Source of the DNA: WQXF01 sp031552825
GTDB taxonomy: Bacteria; Bacillota; Clostridia; Christensenellales; Aristaeellaceae
Reading direction: 5' to 3'
Assembly (NCBI GenBank): GCA_031552825.1
Contig: JAVBMD010000020.1
Coordinates: 1-61,098, forward strand
Length of the DNA: 61,098 nucleotides
How positions within the stretch are numbered: position 1 is the first letter of the stretch; each line of letters starts with the position of its first letter. The notes under the pieces were generated by a model. It worked only from the letters and a program-made list of their open reading frames with translations, was not told the DNA's origin and made no database searches. This document shows positions 24,980-32,805 of the stretch, one piece after another. The translations under genes and the position numbers were made by a program.

Positions 24980-26272
24980 TTACCGAACGGCGGCTTCCAG
25001 CGCCTGCCGCAAATCTTCCAATAGATCTTCCGCGTCCTCCAGCCCGATCGAGAGGCGGATGCCCTCCGGCGCGACACCGGCGCGGCGCAGGCCCTCTTCA
25101 TCGAGCTGTGCGTGGGTGGTGCTGGCCGGATGGATGACCAGCGAGCGCACGTCGGCGACGTTGGCAAGCAGCGAGAACAGCTGCAGCGCATCGATGAAGC
25201 GCTTGCCTTCGGCGACGCCGCCCCGGATGCCGAAGGACAGAATGCCGCCGACGCCGCGCGGGAAGTAGGTTTGCGCGCGTTGATGGTACGGATCGCCGGG
25301 CAGGCCGGGATAGCGCACCCATGCCACCTCGGGGCGCGCCTGAAGCCACTCGGCGACGCGCTGGGCGTTCTGGCAATGGCGCTGCATGCGCAGGCTCAGC
25401 GTCTCCAAGCCCTGCAGCAGCAGGAAGGCGTTGAACGGGCTGAGCGCCGCGCCGGTATCGCGCAGGTGGGTGACGCGCAGTTTGGTGATGTAAGCGGTGG
25501 CGCCCAGATCGGCGTATACTAGGCCGTGGTAGCCGGGGTCGGGCTGGATGAAGTCGGGATAGCGCGGGCTGCGCCAATCGAAGGTGCCGAAGTCCACCAC
25601 GGCGCCACCGATGCTGCTGCCGTGGCCGCCGATGTACTTGGTCAGCGAATGCACGGCGATGTCCACGCCGAAGTCCTTGCAGCGGATGAGGTAGGGGGTG
25701 CCGAAGGTGTTGTCGGCGATCACGCAGACGCCGTGGGCGTGGGCGAGACTGCAAACCGCTTGGATGTCGGGGATGTTCATGTTGGGGTTGCCGAGGGTTT
25801 CGATGTATACGGCGCGGGTCTTGTCGCTAATGGCCGCCTCCAGCGCCGCGAGGTCGTCGGGATTCACGAGCCGGACGGCGATGCCGTAGCGGTGCAGACG
25901 GTCGTGCAGCAGCGTGTAGGTGCCGCCGTACAGCGTGGACAGCGCCACGATTTCGTCGCCTGCCTGCGCCACGTTGAGCAGCGCGTAGGTGATGGCCGCC
26001 ATGCCCGAGGCAACTGCCACCGCGCCCACGCCGCCTTCCAGCGCCGCCAGCCGTTGCTCCAGCACGTCGGTGGTGGGGTTCATGATGCGGGTGTAGATGT
26101 TGCCGGGTTGCTCCAGCGAGAACAGCCGCGCCGCGTGATCGGCGTCCTCAAACAAAAAGGAGGCGGTTTGGTAGATCGGCGTCGCGCAGGCGCCGGTGGC
26201 CGGGTCGCCCCGGTGCCCGGCGTGCGCTTGCAGCGTATCAAAGCGGTATTCCTTCCGTTCATCCTGCTTCAT
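24980..26272 (-). CDS. metY: O-acetylhomoserine sulfhydrylase
   Basis: Makes homocysteine directly from O-acetylhomoserine and sulfide. The 430-residue Cys/Met metabolism PLP enzyme begins FDTLQAHAGH, has NPTTDVLEQRLAALEGG, PLP lysine in HSLTKYIGGHG (near residue 210), and the C-terminal VIHPASTTHAQL typical of the OAH sulfhydrylase subgroup. ATG 26272 follows GGAGGG. It is the first structural gene of the six-gene operon, directly after the leader peptide and attenuator. Confidence 0.95.
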   Translation of the reverse strand: MKQDERKEYRFDTLQAHAGHRGDPATGACATPIYQTASFLFEDADHAARLFSLEQPGNIYTRIMNPTTDVLEQRLAALEGGVGAVAVASGMAAITYALLNVAQAGDEIVALSTLYGGTYTLLHDRLHRYGIAVRLVNPDDLAALEAAISDKTRAVYIETLGNPNMNIPDIQAVCSLAHAHGVCVIADNTFGTPYLIRCKDFGVDIAVHSLTKYIGGHGSSIGGAVVDFGTFDWRSPRYPDFIQPDPGYHGLVYADLGATAYITKLRVTHLRDTGAALSPFNAFLLLQGLETLSLRMQRHCQNAQRVAEWLQARPEVAWVRYPGLPGDPYHQRAQTYFPRGVGGILSFGIRGGVAEGKRFIDALQLFSLLANVADVRSLVIHPASTTHAQLDEEGLRRAGVAPEGIRLSIGLEDAEDLLEDLRQALEAAVR

Positions 26273-26306
26273 AAAGATTCCCTCCGTCCATTTGCGTCAA
26301 GATATG

Positions 26307-26339
26307 AAAAAGACCCGTTCCGCATCTCTGCGAAACGGG
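26307..26339 (-). terminator. Leader terminator (putative attenuator) before metY
   Basis: On the minus strand, CCCGTTTCGC and GCGGAACGGG pair over 10 positions (one G-T) around loop AGAGAT, followed by TCTTTTT. It lies between the leader ORF stop (26369) and the metY ribosome binding site, 35 bases before the start codon. A terminator placed here can only act on transcription into the operon, so conditional read-through is expected. A competing pairing is possible between leader codons 6-8 (ACGGGC) and the GCCCGT of the 5' arm, but the fold was not computed. Confidence 0.85.
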
Positions 26340-26368
26340 CCGCGAATTACTTTCTCGGCACTACGGTT

Positions 26369-26455
26369 TCAGCAAGACATGCACGGAAAAACTGCGCAGG
26401 GCATCGCCATGCACATCATGCACATCTCCATCGCCCGTCGATTGACACGCGTCAT
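26369..26455 (-). CDS. Met/Cys-rich leader peptide of the met operon
   Basis: A 28-codon ORF. Met is at positions 1, 9, 11, 13, 14, 16, 18 and 26, and Cys at 12, 15, 20, 25 and 28, so 13 of 28 residues are the two end products of the operon; the core reads MEMCMMCMAMPC. AAAGGAGG is eight bases upstream of ATG 26455, one of the best ribosome binding sites in the window. It follows the promoter by about 35 bases and precedes the leader terminator by 30. The layout equals amino-acid biosynthetic attenuators (trp, his, leu type): ribosome stalling at Met or Cys codons would alter folding and permit read-through. Mechanism is inferred; ORF, spacing and codon content are directly seen. Confidence 0.85.
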   Translation of the reverse strand: MTRVNRRAMEMCMMCMAMPCAVFPCMSC

Positions 26456-26498
26456 GGGGCAGCCCTCCTTTACGCAACATTCCGGCAAGCTTTTGCCC

Positions 26499-26527
26499 AG
26501 AATAGCATGCGGTTCTCGCCCTGTCAA
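26499..26527 (-). promoter_or_regulatory. Sigma-A promoter of the met operon
   Basis: On the minus strand, a consensus TTGACA (26522-26527) and TATTCT (26499-26504) are separated by 17 bases. The transcript would begin near 26492, giving a leader of about 220 bases before metY. Confidence 0.85.
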
Positions 26528-26558
26528 GAGGTAAAATGCGTGAGAAGAAACCGTTCAA

Positions 26559-26587
26559 TTGACAAACCCGCCCATGTACAATAGAAT
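26559..26587 (+). promoter_or_regulatory. Promoter of the Gly/Leu-rich protein gene
   Basis: TTGACA (26559-26564) and TAGAAT (26582-26587) have a 17-base spacer, about 30 bases before the start codon and divergent from the met operon promoter. Confidence 0.75.
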
Positions 26588-26617
26588 AAGACATATCGTT
26601 GGAAGGGGAGAGCGAAC

Positions 26618-27283
26618 ATGGCAAATATGCAAGAATTGTTGGATTTTGTCCTGCCCATGGTTCAGGAGGGCAAGGAAGACGAAGCCAAGCAGCTGATTCA
26701 CCAATACGCGGGCGCGCAGCAAGCGCCGACCACGCGCAGCGCCCCGGCGGCCACCCGCGCCAAGAAAAAGAGCGGCGGACTGATGGGTCTGCTGGGTAGC
26801 CTGCTCGGCAGCGGCAAAAACAGCGGCGGCAACGACGTGATGGATGTCGTTGGCGATCTGATCGGCGGCGAAGGCGGCGGCGTGCTCAGCGCGGTTGGCG
26901 ACCTGCTCGGCGGCGACGGCAAGGGCGGTGGGCTGGCCTCGCTGCTGCCGCTGCTGCTCAATCTCATTAAACCCGAGAACATCGGGGACGTGACCGGCTT
27001 CATCGGCTCGCTGCTGGGCGGCGGTGACGATCAGCCCGCCGCGAAACCCGCCTCGAAGCCTGTTTCGAAGCCCACCGCTACCGCGTCCGCGAAGCCTGCG
27101 GCCAAGCCGAAGCACACCGCGCCGACCAGCGCCAAGGCTGGCGCAGGCGTGAAGAAAACCAACGTGGGCACCTCCGCGCAGCGCGCCACCGCAGGCAAGA
27201 AGGCGGCAGCCGGTGCTTCCACCGCCAAGAAGGCAGCCGCCAAACCAGCGGCCAAGAAGCCCTCAGCGCGCACGCCGCTCTAA
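26618..27283 (+). CDS. Gly/Leu-rich protein with Lys/Ala/Pro histone-H1-like tail
   Basis: A 221-residue protein of unknown family in three parts. The first is a short acidic N-terminus (MANMQELLDFVLPMVQEGK). The middle is a Gly/Leu/Ser-rich core with repeated LLGxLLGSG and VGDLLGG units (about 55-140). The last 80 residues are almost only Lys, Ala, Pro, Ser and Thr (KKAAAKPAAKKPSA). The tail resembles histone H1-like nucleic-acid-binding tails or a cell-wall-spanning linker. There is no signal peptide. ATG 26618 follows GGAAGGGG. Function is not assigned. Confidence 0.7.
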   Translation: MANMQELLDFVLPMVQEGKEDEAKQLIHQYAGAQQAPTTRSAPAATRAKKKSGGLMGLLGSLLGSGKNSGGNDVMDVVGDLIGGEGGGVLSAVGDLLGGDGKGGGLASLLPLLLNLIKPENIGDVTGFIGSLLGGGDDQPAAKPASKPVSKPTATASAKPAAKPKHTAPTSAKAGAGVKKTNVGTSAQRATAGKKAAAGASTAKKAAAKPAAKKPSARTPL

Positions 27284-27325
27284 GCCCATCGGGCCATTAG
27301 CATCTATATCTGAGGTGACGACATC

Positions 27326-28195
27326 GTGAAGGAACTTCCCGCCCGTTCGCGGCTTTGGCGTGTACTCCTGTCGCTGATTCTTCTGGGGGCAATTGGCGCG
27401 TGTTCCACGAACGCCGTGGCCGAGACGGCGCCTCCGGCGGCGCTTTGTTTCCAAGGCGCGCCCAATTATACCTACGCTGGCGAAAAGTTATGGATTAATA
27501 TACAAAAATGCGAGCCGGGGGATCTGGATCTGACCTACTACGTTTGCGATGTGCAGACCACCGATCCCGCCATGCTGCGCACGGCGCTTGCGGGCGATCA
27601 GGTGGAAGGGCCGCGCGAATCCACCTCGGACATCGCCGCTAGGCACAACGCCCGGCTGGCCATCAACGGCGACTGCTACGACTTCCACGCCAGCGGCATC
27701 ATCATCCGCAACGGCACGGTGATCCGCAGCAAAAAGACCAGCGACCGCCATATGCTGACGCTGGATGCCGACGGTCTGCTAACGGTATATACCGATCGCG
27801 GGCAGGAGGACGGCAAGGCGCTGGCGCAGGAGCTGCTGGGCAAGCGCGTGGTGCAGGCTTGGGCCTTTGGCCCGGAGTTGGTGCGCGACGGAAAGGCCGT
27901 GGAGCTCAAGCCCTTCGGCCTGATCCCCGTACGAGACAACCTGCGCGAGCCGCGCACTGCCATCGGCCAGATCGGCCCGCTGCACTACGTTATCATCGTG
28001 GTGGACGGGCGGAGCAAGGGGCATTCGCGAGGCATCTCGCTGCCTGATTTGCAGGAGCTGTTCGTGCGGGCAGGAGCGCAGACCGCCTTCAACCTAGACG
28101 GCGGCGGCTCCACCACGCTGTACTTCAATGGCGAGGTGATTAACGAACCGGCTTCGGGGCATCAGCGCGCGGTGTCGGATATTTTGCTTTTCTAG
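27326..28195 (+). CDS. NAGPA-domain phosphodiester glycosidase lipoprotein
   Basis: A 289-residue exported protein. The N-terminus has a hydrophobic segment ending GAIGAC, a plausible lipobox. The rest is a phosphodiester glycosidase (NAGPA/DUF2233) domain: RLAINGDCYDFHASG, AFGPELVRDGK, PRTAIGQ and the C-terminal NLDGGGSTTLYFNG, the most conserved block. Relatives remove GlcNAc from phosphodiesters or act on surface polysaccharides; substrate here is unknown. GTG 27326 follows GAGGTG by eight bases. Confidence 0.85.
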   Translation: MKELPARSRLWRVLLSLILLGAIGACSTNAVAETAPPAALCFQGAPNYTYAGEKLWINIQKCEPGDLDLTYYVCDVQTTDPAMLRTALAGDQVEGPRESTSDIAARHNARLAINGDCYDFHASGIIIRNGTVIRSKKTSDRHMLTLDADGLLTVYTDRGQEDGKALAQELLGKRVVQAWAFGPELVRDGKAVELKPFGLIPVRDNLREPRTAIGQIGPLHYVIIVVDGRSKGHSRGISLPDLQELFVRAGAQTAFNLDGGGSTTLYFNGEVINEPASGHQRAVSDILLF

Positions 28196-28200
28196 CTTAC

Positions 28201-28250
28201 AACATACAAAACAGAGCGCAACCGCTTGGCTGCGCTCTGTTTTGTATGTT
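28201..28250. terminator. Bidirectional intrinsic terminator
   Basis: A 20-base-pair perfect stem (28201-28220 with 28231-28250) around a 10-base loop, A-rich on the left and T-rich on the right, between two convergent genes. It can serve both strands. Confidence 0.9.
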
Positions 28251-28253
28251 TGC

Positions 28254-29084
28254 TTATTTCTTGTTCATCTTCCCGCCGCGACCGTTTACCCCGGCCTCCT
28301 TCAGCGGCTCCTGCGCCCTTTCGCAGGCGGCTTGATAGGCTTCGGCGGCGGTTTTCCACGCGGTTTGCTGCTCTTCGGTCAGTTGCTTCCCGGCGAAGCG
28401 GCCCGCCATGCCGGTCTGGGCGCTGAGCAATGCGTCGGCCTCGGTTTGCGTGAGCAAGCCGCTGGTCACCGCGCCTTCGATGGCGGCGTTGCGCTCTTGC
28501 GTGGAGCCGCGCAGGGCGGTCTGGAACTCCTTGAGTTGGGCGACGGTCCAAGCGTCATAGTTGATGGAGCGCTCGGTGGTGGTGCTGGCCAGCAGCGCGT
28601 CGGCTTGCTCTTGGGTCAATAGCTCCTCGGTCACGAAAGCGGCGAGCGCGTCTTGCTTTTCTTTGCCGGACTTGGCCAGTGCCTCGCGCAGCGTCATGTT
28701 CTTTTCCAGCGTCCATTGCATGGTGTCGATGTCCCCGGCGATTTTGCGCTGGGCGGCGATGCGGTTATAGGCGTCCAGCTCGGCTTGCGTCACGATGCCC
28801 GCCGTGACCAGCTCGGCGAGGAAGGCCTTATAGGCTTCCTCCTGCGCGGTTTGCGCCTGCTCCAGTGCCGCGCGTTGCTCCTCGGTCAGTTCGGCGGCTT
28901 GATCGCGCAACATCATGCCGAAGCGCATTCCGCCGCCCGGCATCTGCATGCGAAAGGATTGCATCTGCTTTCCGGCTTGCAGCGCGCGATCCTTCTTGCC
29001 GCTATCGGCAAGCGCGGGCGTCGTCAGGGAAAAAAGGGACAGAGCGCAGAGCGTCGCGGCGATGTTTCGTTGCAATCTGCTCAT
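28254..29084 (-). CDS. Secreted helical repeat protein of unknown function
   Basis: A 276-residue exported protein with a signal peptide ending TTPALADSG. It is dominated by helical pairs of the form GIVTQAELDAYNRI, LLTQEQADALL and LLTQTEADALL, each preceded by an A-hydrophobic-x-x-x-VT segment. It resembles small DUF2680/YckD-type secreted proteins, but longer. A Met-rich stretch (MQMPGGGMRFGMMLRD) precedes the repeats. ATG 29084 has AAGGAGG six bases upstream. No enzymatic motif is seen. Confidence 0.7.
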   Translation of the reverse strand: MSRLQRNIAATLCALSLFSLTTPALADSGKKDRALQAGKQMQSFRMQMPGGGMRFGMMLRDQAAELTEEQRAALEQAQTAQEEAYKAFLAELVTAGIVTQAELDAYNRIAAQRKIAGDIDTMQWTLEKNMTLREALAKSGKEKQDALAAFVTEELLTQEQADALLASTTTERSINYDAWTVAQLKEFQTALRGSTQERNAAIEGAVTSGLLTQTEADALLSAQTGMAGRFAGKQLTEEQQTAWKTAAEAYQAACERAQEPLKEAGVNGRGGKMNKK

Positions 29085-29191
29085 GGTATACCTCCTTGCG
29101 TTTGTTTGGAACGCTGTCAGTATACCCAAGGGATGTGGCAACAATTGGTACGCGCGATGGAAACTTCTTGACAAGAGTGTGTCGCGCGGCT

Positions 29192-29752
29192 CTAGCGGAC
29201 GTAGGTGATCGTCCCCGGCTTGCGCGGGGCGGCGGCGGGCGGTTCTTCGGCCTTGTAGCCGAGCATCACAGAGGTGTAAACCGTATACCCGGCAGGGATG
29301 CCCAGTTCCTTTTTAAAGGAAGTTCCCTCGCCGGTGTAGAAGGCTTGCGTGGCGAAGTATCCCCAGCAGGAGCCGATGCCCAGACTTTCGGCGGCCAGCA
29401 TCATGTTTTCGGTGGCGGCGGCGGTATCGGACACGGCGCAAACGTTGTCGGTTTCGCCGGAAACCAGGATGACCGTCGGCGCGTGGTACAGGCTGTGAAA
29501 GGCGTCGCTGCGCCCCAAATTCTCCAGCCACGCCATGCCGCTGGTGAGGGCAAACTTCTTGGCGAGGCTGTTGATGCGCTCCAGCACCTCGGCGTTTTGG
29601 ATGGCGGTAAAGTGCCAGATTTCGCTGCCGCCGTGGGGCGCGTATTGCCCGGCTTCCAGAATAGCGGCCAGCGCTTCCTCCTGAATCTGTTTAGGGGCGA
29701 AATTCCGGATGCTTCTGCGGCGTTTGATGACCTCTAGCGTCTGGTTTTCCAT
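29192..29752 (-). CDS. Nitroreductase family FMN protein
   Basis: A 186-residue flavoprotein: RRRSIRNFAPKQI at the N-terminus (FMN phosphate contacts), AGQYAPHGGSE, and AAAESLGIGSCWGYF-type AESLGIGSCW, as in single-domain nitroreductases. The physiological substrate is unknown. ATG 29752 has AAGGAGG at good spacing. It appears monocistronic, about 105 bases upstream of the secreted helical protein on the same strand. Confidence 0.88.
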   Translation of the reverse strand: MENQTLEVIKRRRSIRNFAPKQIQEEALAAILEAGQYAPHGGSEIWHFTAIQNAEVLERINSLAKKFALTSGMAWLENLGRSDAFHSLYHAPTVILVSGETDNVCAVSDTAAATENMMLAAESLGIGSCWGYFATQAFYTGEGTSFKKELGIPAGYTVYTSVMLGYKAEEPPAAAPRKPGTITYVR

Positions 29753-29832
29753 AGAAATTCCTCCTTGGGACGCTGTCCCGATTGTTTTTGACGCAACTTA
29801 GTGCGCGCGGATGGCAACATGGGCAAAACGCG

Positions 29833-29861
29833 TTGTGTTCGCGGCGCATTCGTACTATCAT
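29833..29861 (+). promoter_or_regulatory. Promoter of the LytTR/DUF3021 pair
   Basis: TTGTGT (29833-29838) and TATCAT (29856-29861) are 17 bases apart, about 25 bases before the ATG. Confidence 0.5.
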
Positions 29862-29892
29862 GAAAATGTAGCTACAGAGAGCGGGTGATCGC

Positions 29893-30336
29893 ATGAAAAT
29901 CGTGGTGCACGAACAGCGGGAGCGGGAAGAGACGGAGGTGGTGGTACGTTGCAAGGAAATGGACGAGGAGGTGCAGCGCTTGCTGTCCGCGCTTCACGCG
30001 CTGAACAAAAAATTAACCGGAATCAAGGACGGTCAAACGCACCTGATTGGTTATGACGAGGTGTTGTATTTTGATACCGCGGATAAAAAGACCTTTATCT
30101 ATACGGCGGCGGAAGTGTTCGAAACCAGCCTGAAGCTGTATGAGCTGGAGGCGTTGGAGCCGAGCCGGTTCTTTCGCGCATCCAAGTCGTCTGTGCTCAA
30201 TATCGACCAAATCAGGAGCCTTGCGCCGGATTTCGGAGGCAGGCTGCGGGTGGCGCTCAGCAATGGGGAACGGGTGCTGGTGTCGCGCCAATACGCGCAT
30301 GCGCTCATGACAAAAATAAGGAACGGAGGCCTATAG
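29893..30336 (+). CDS. LytTR-family DNA-binding regulator
   Basis: A 147-residue protein with a short N-terminal helix and a C-terminal LytTR domain: GYDEVLYFDTADKKTFIYT, RFFRASKSSVLNIDQI and LSNGERVLVSRQYA. There is no receiver domain. Such stand-alone LytTR proteins are habitually paired with a DUF3021 membrane protein, as here (two bases downstream), and usually autoregulate the pair. ATG 29893 has a weak GAGCGGGTG upstream. Confidence 0.88.
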   Translation: MKIVVHEQREREETEVVVRCKEMDEEVQRLLSALHALNKKLTGIKDGQTHLIGYDEVLYFDTADKKTFIYTAAEVFETSLKLYELEALEPSRFFRASKSSVLNIDQIRSLAPDFGGRLRVALSNGERVLVSRQYAHALMTKIRNGGL

Positions 30337-30338
30337 GC

Positions 30339-30788
30339 ATGAAAAAATTTATCGAGACAACCGCCGCGATCAAGAGCGTGGCCGCGTTGATTTTTGCCGG
30401 GCTAATCATTGTGTATACGGTGTTTGGCGGCTTTTTCGGCTTGAAAGGGATCTCCTTTGGGCAGGTGTGGCAGGCGCTGGGGGTCGCGGCGATCGCGGCT
30501 TGCCTGCATTGGGTGGCGTTTGCCGGAGCGGCTTGCGCGCGCCTTTCGCAGGGTAAGCGCATGGCGGTGTTCGAGCTGCCGCTGCTTGCGGTGCTGGCAG
30601 CGTTTGCGTACTGCTTCGGCTGGTTTCCGGCGGGCAACGCGGTGAACTGGTTGATCTTCGTCGCGCTGTGCCTCTTTTTCTTCGGGGTGATTGCCATTGT
30701 TTTTGCGCTGTACTTCCGCGTGACGGGGCGGCGCTATACCGAAATTTTGAGCGCGTATCAACGGCGCGGCGAGGAGCGCAGCAGGTAG
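30339..30788 (+). CDS. DUF3021-family membrane protein
   Basis: A 149-residue protein with four hydrophobic helices. The DUF3021 assignment rests on size, topology and its place directly after a LytTR gene. It probably controls the LytTR partner from the membrane. The GGAGG of its ribosome binding site overlaps the end of the LytTR gene. Its 3' end overlaps the convergent histidine kinase gene by 31 bases. Confidence 0.8.
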   Translation: MKKFIETTAAIKSVAALIFAGLIIVYTVFGGFFGLKGISFGQVWQALGVAAIAACLHWVAFAGAACARLSQGKRMAVFELPLLAVLAAFAYCFGWFPAGNAVNWLIFVALCLFFFGVIAIVFALYFRVTGRRYTEILSAYQRRGEERSR

Positions 30789-32653
30789 TGCGCCAGCTTT
30801 GCCAGTAGCTGGTCAAAATCCAGCGGCTTGCTCAGGTGATCGTTCATGCCGGCGGCCAAGCAAGCTTCGACGTCCTCGGTGAAGGCGTTCGCGGTCATCG
30901 CGACGATGGGGATCGCCGCCGCTTGCGGTGCCTTTAGCGCTCGGATGCGCCGCGTCGCCTCCAGCCCGCCCATTTCCGGCATCTGCAAGTCCATCAGGAT
31001 CAGCTCGTAGGCGTCCGGGGCGCGCGCGAACATTTCCAGCGCCTCGGCGCCGTTTTCCGCGCAGTCGATGGCCAGCCCGGTATCTTCCAGCAGGGTCAGC
31101 ACGATTTCGCGGTTGATCTTGATATCTTCGGCCATCAAGATTTTGCGGCCGTGCAGGTCGAGCAGCCCGTGCGGCGGAAGCGGCGCGTGCGGCGAGACGC
31201 CATCGGCGCGGGCGCCGATCGGCGCTTCACAGCGGCGCAACGGAAACCGGCAGGTGAAACAACTGCCGCGGTTGGGCTCGCTGGTGACGCCGACGCTGCC
31301 GCCCATCAGCTCGATGATGCGCTTGGAGATGGCCAGCCCCAGCCCGGTGCCGCCAAAGCGCCGGGAGATGCTGCTATCGGCCTGCTCGAAGGCCACAAAA
31401 AGGCGGCTGACCTGCTCGGCGGTCATGCCGATGCCGGTGTCCGTTACGTCGATCTGCAATTGGTGTACGTCGGCCTGCGCGCCGGGCAGCTGCTTAACGA
31501 TGAGCTCGATGGCGCCGTTCTGCGGGGTGAACTTGCAGGCGTTGGACAGGAAATTGATGACCACCTGCGAAAGACGCAGCGCATCGCCATATACATAGTT
31601 CGGCAAGGCATCGTCCATCCGCACGCGCAGGTCGATGCTTTTTTCTTCGGCCTTGACGGAGATGATGTCCACGATGTTGTGAATCATTTCGCGGAAGTTG
31701 AATTGCTCCTCGCTGAGCTCGATCTTTCCGGCCTCGATGCGGGACATGTCCAAGATGTCGTTAATCAGGCCAAGCAGGTTGGTGGAAGCGTTGTTGATCT
31801 GCGCGAGGCAATACTGGGTTTTTTCCGGGCTGTCGGAGGCTTGGCCAATCTTGGTCATGCCGATGATGGCGTTCATCGGGGTGCGGATTTCGTGGCTCAT
31901 GTGGGAAAGGAACTCGCTCTTGGCCTTGCTGGCGCTTTCGGCGCGGATGCTTTCCTTTTCCGCCAGCTCCTTTTGCAGCGCCAAGTTGGCCAGCGAGTCC
32001 TCGAGCATCAGGCGCGCTTCCTCCTCGCGCTGCAGCGCCTCGCGCACGCGGCGTTTTTCTTTTTCGTAGGAGTGCAGCACGATCAGGATGAGGCCGAAGC
32101 TGGTGCAGGAGACCACCGTCAAGGTGATTGCGAGGTTGATGCTTTTTGCGAGCGGAACATGGCGCTGCGCGGTAACAAGGTGCGGGAACCATAGCTGCGC
32201 CGCGATCAGCAGCAGCGTGACGGCCAGCATCGAGAGAAAGGCGGCGATGCGCAGACCGCCCTGAAGCGAAAGCGCGATGGCGCTGACCATCATCAGCACG
32301 AAGAAGAACGTAACCCCATCGGTGCCGTAAGAAGTGAAAAAATTAAAAGGGAAAAAGACAAAGATGTAGAAAGCGAAACCCAGCACCCGCCACAGCTTCG
32401 GTTGCGGATGGCGAACCGAGAGATACAGCAGCAAAAAGGTCAGCAGCGCGCTACAGTAGGTGAAGACCGCCGTGCGGATTTCAAAGCCGGTCAGCAAATC
32501 GGTGGTGGCGCCAAGCAGGTCGGTCAGTCCGGCGATGAGCACCGTCCAGCAAAAGCAACGGGTGCTGGTATCCACCTCATCGCTGAATAGCACCGAGTAG
32601 AGTTGATTGCCAATCGATCCGAGGAGCGAAGGGCGTCGCTGCGCAGAGAACAT
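30758..32653 (-). CDS. Hybrid sensor histidine kinase with receiver domain
   Basis: A 631-residue membrane kinase. About six transmembrane helices (residues about 35-210) lead into a coiled coil. The HisKA domain follows, with SHMSHEIRTPMNAIIG (His near 253), then the HATPase (NFLSNACKFT, DTGIGM, RFGGTGLGLAI). A C-terminal receiver has phospho-Asp in LILMDLQMPEM (near 554). No Hpt domain or DNA-binding output is attached, and no cognate regulator is adjacent. The signal is unknown. ATG 32653 follows GGAGG by seven bases. Confidence 0.92.
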   Translation of the reverse strand: MFSAQRRPSLLGSIGNQLYSVLFSDEVDTSTRCFCWTVLIAGLTDLLGATTDLLTGFEIRTAVFTYCSALLTFLLLYLSVRHPQPKLWRVLGFAFYIFVFFPFNFFTSYGTDGVTFFFVLMMVSAIALSLQGGLRIAAFLSMLAVTLLLIAAQLWFPHLVTAQRHVPLAKSINLAITLTVVSCTSFGLILIVLHSYEKEKRRVREALQREEEARLMLEDSLANLALQKELAEKESIRAESASKAKSEFLSHMSHEIRTPMNAIIGMTKIGQASDSPEKTQYCLAQINNASTNLLGLINDILDMSRIEAGKIELSEEQFNFREMIHNIVDIISVKAEEKSIDLRVRMDDALPNYVYGDALRLSQVVINFLSNACKFTPQNGAIELIVKQLPGAQADVHQLQIDVTDTGIGMTAEQVSRLFVAFEQADSSISRRFGGTGLGLAISKRIIELMGGSVGVTSEPNRGSCFTCRFPLRRCEAPIGARADGVSPHAPLPPHGLLDLHGRKILMAEDIKINREIVLTLLEDTGLAIDCAENGAEALEMFARAPDAYELILMDLQMPEMGGLEATRRIRALKAPQAAAIPIVAMTANAFTEDVEACLAAGMNDHLSKPLDFDQLLAKLAHYLLRSSPRR

Positions 32654-32805
32654 AAAACTGCCTCCAACCAAGCGGGATCAAAACCCCACACTGTTTTTGC
32701 ATAGTGTACCATATGGCTTGTGCATTTGAAACCGATTCGAAAAGAGGGTGCCAAATTTAAGGCGATGCGGTATACTATGTCCATCGCTGAATTGGGGAGG
32801 AAGCC

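Noticed and set aside
26272..26500. S-box (SAM) riboswitch or T-box before metY
   Set aside because: No AGAGGGAYTGGC-type S-box core and no TGGNACCGCG T-box sequence was found; the leader is instead explained by a Met/Cys-rich ORF and a terminator.
29100..29892. LytTR binding sites upstream of the nitroreductase and secreted helical protein
   Set aside because: Some shared words (GACAGCGT, AAGGAGG) but no clear paired direct repeats of the LytTR type.
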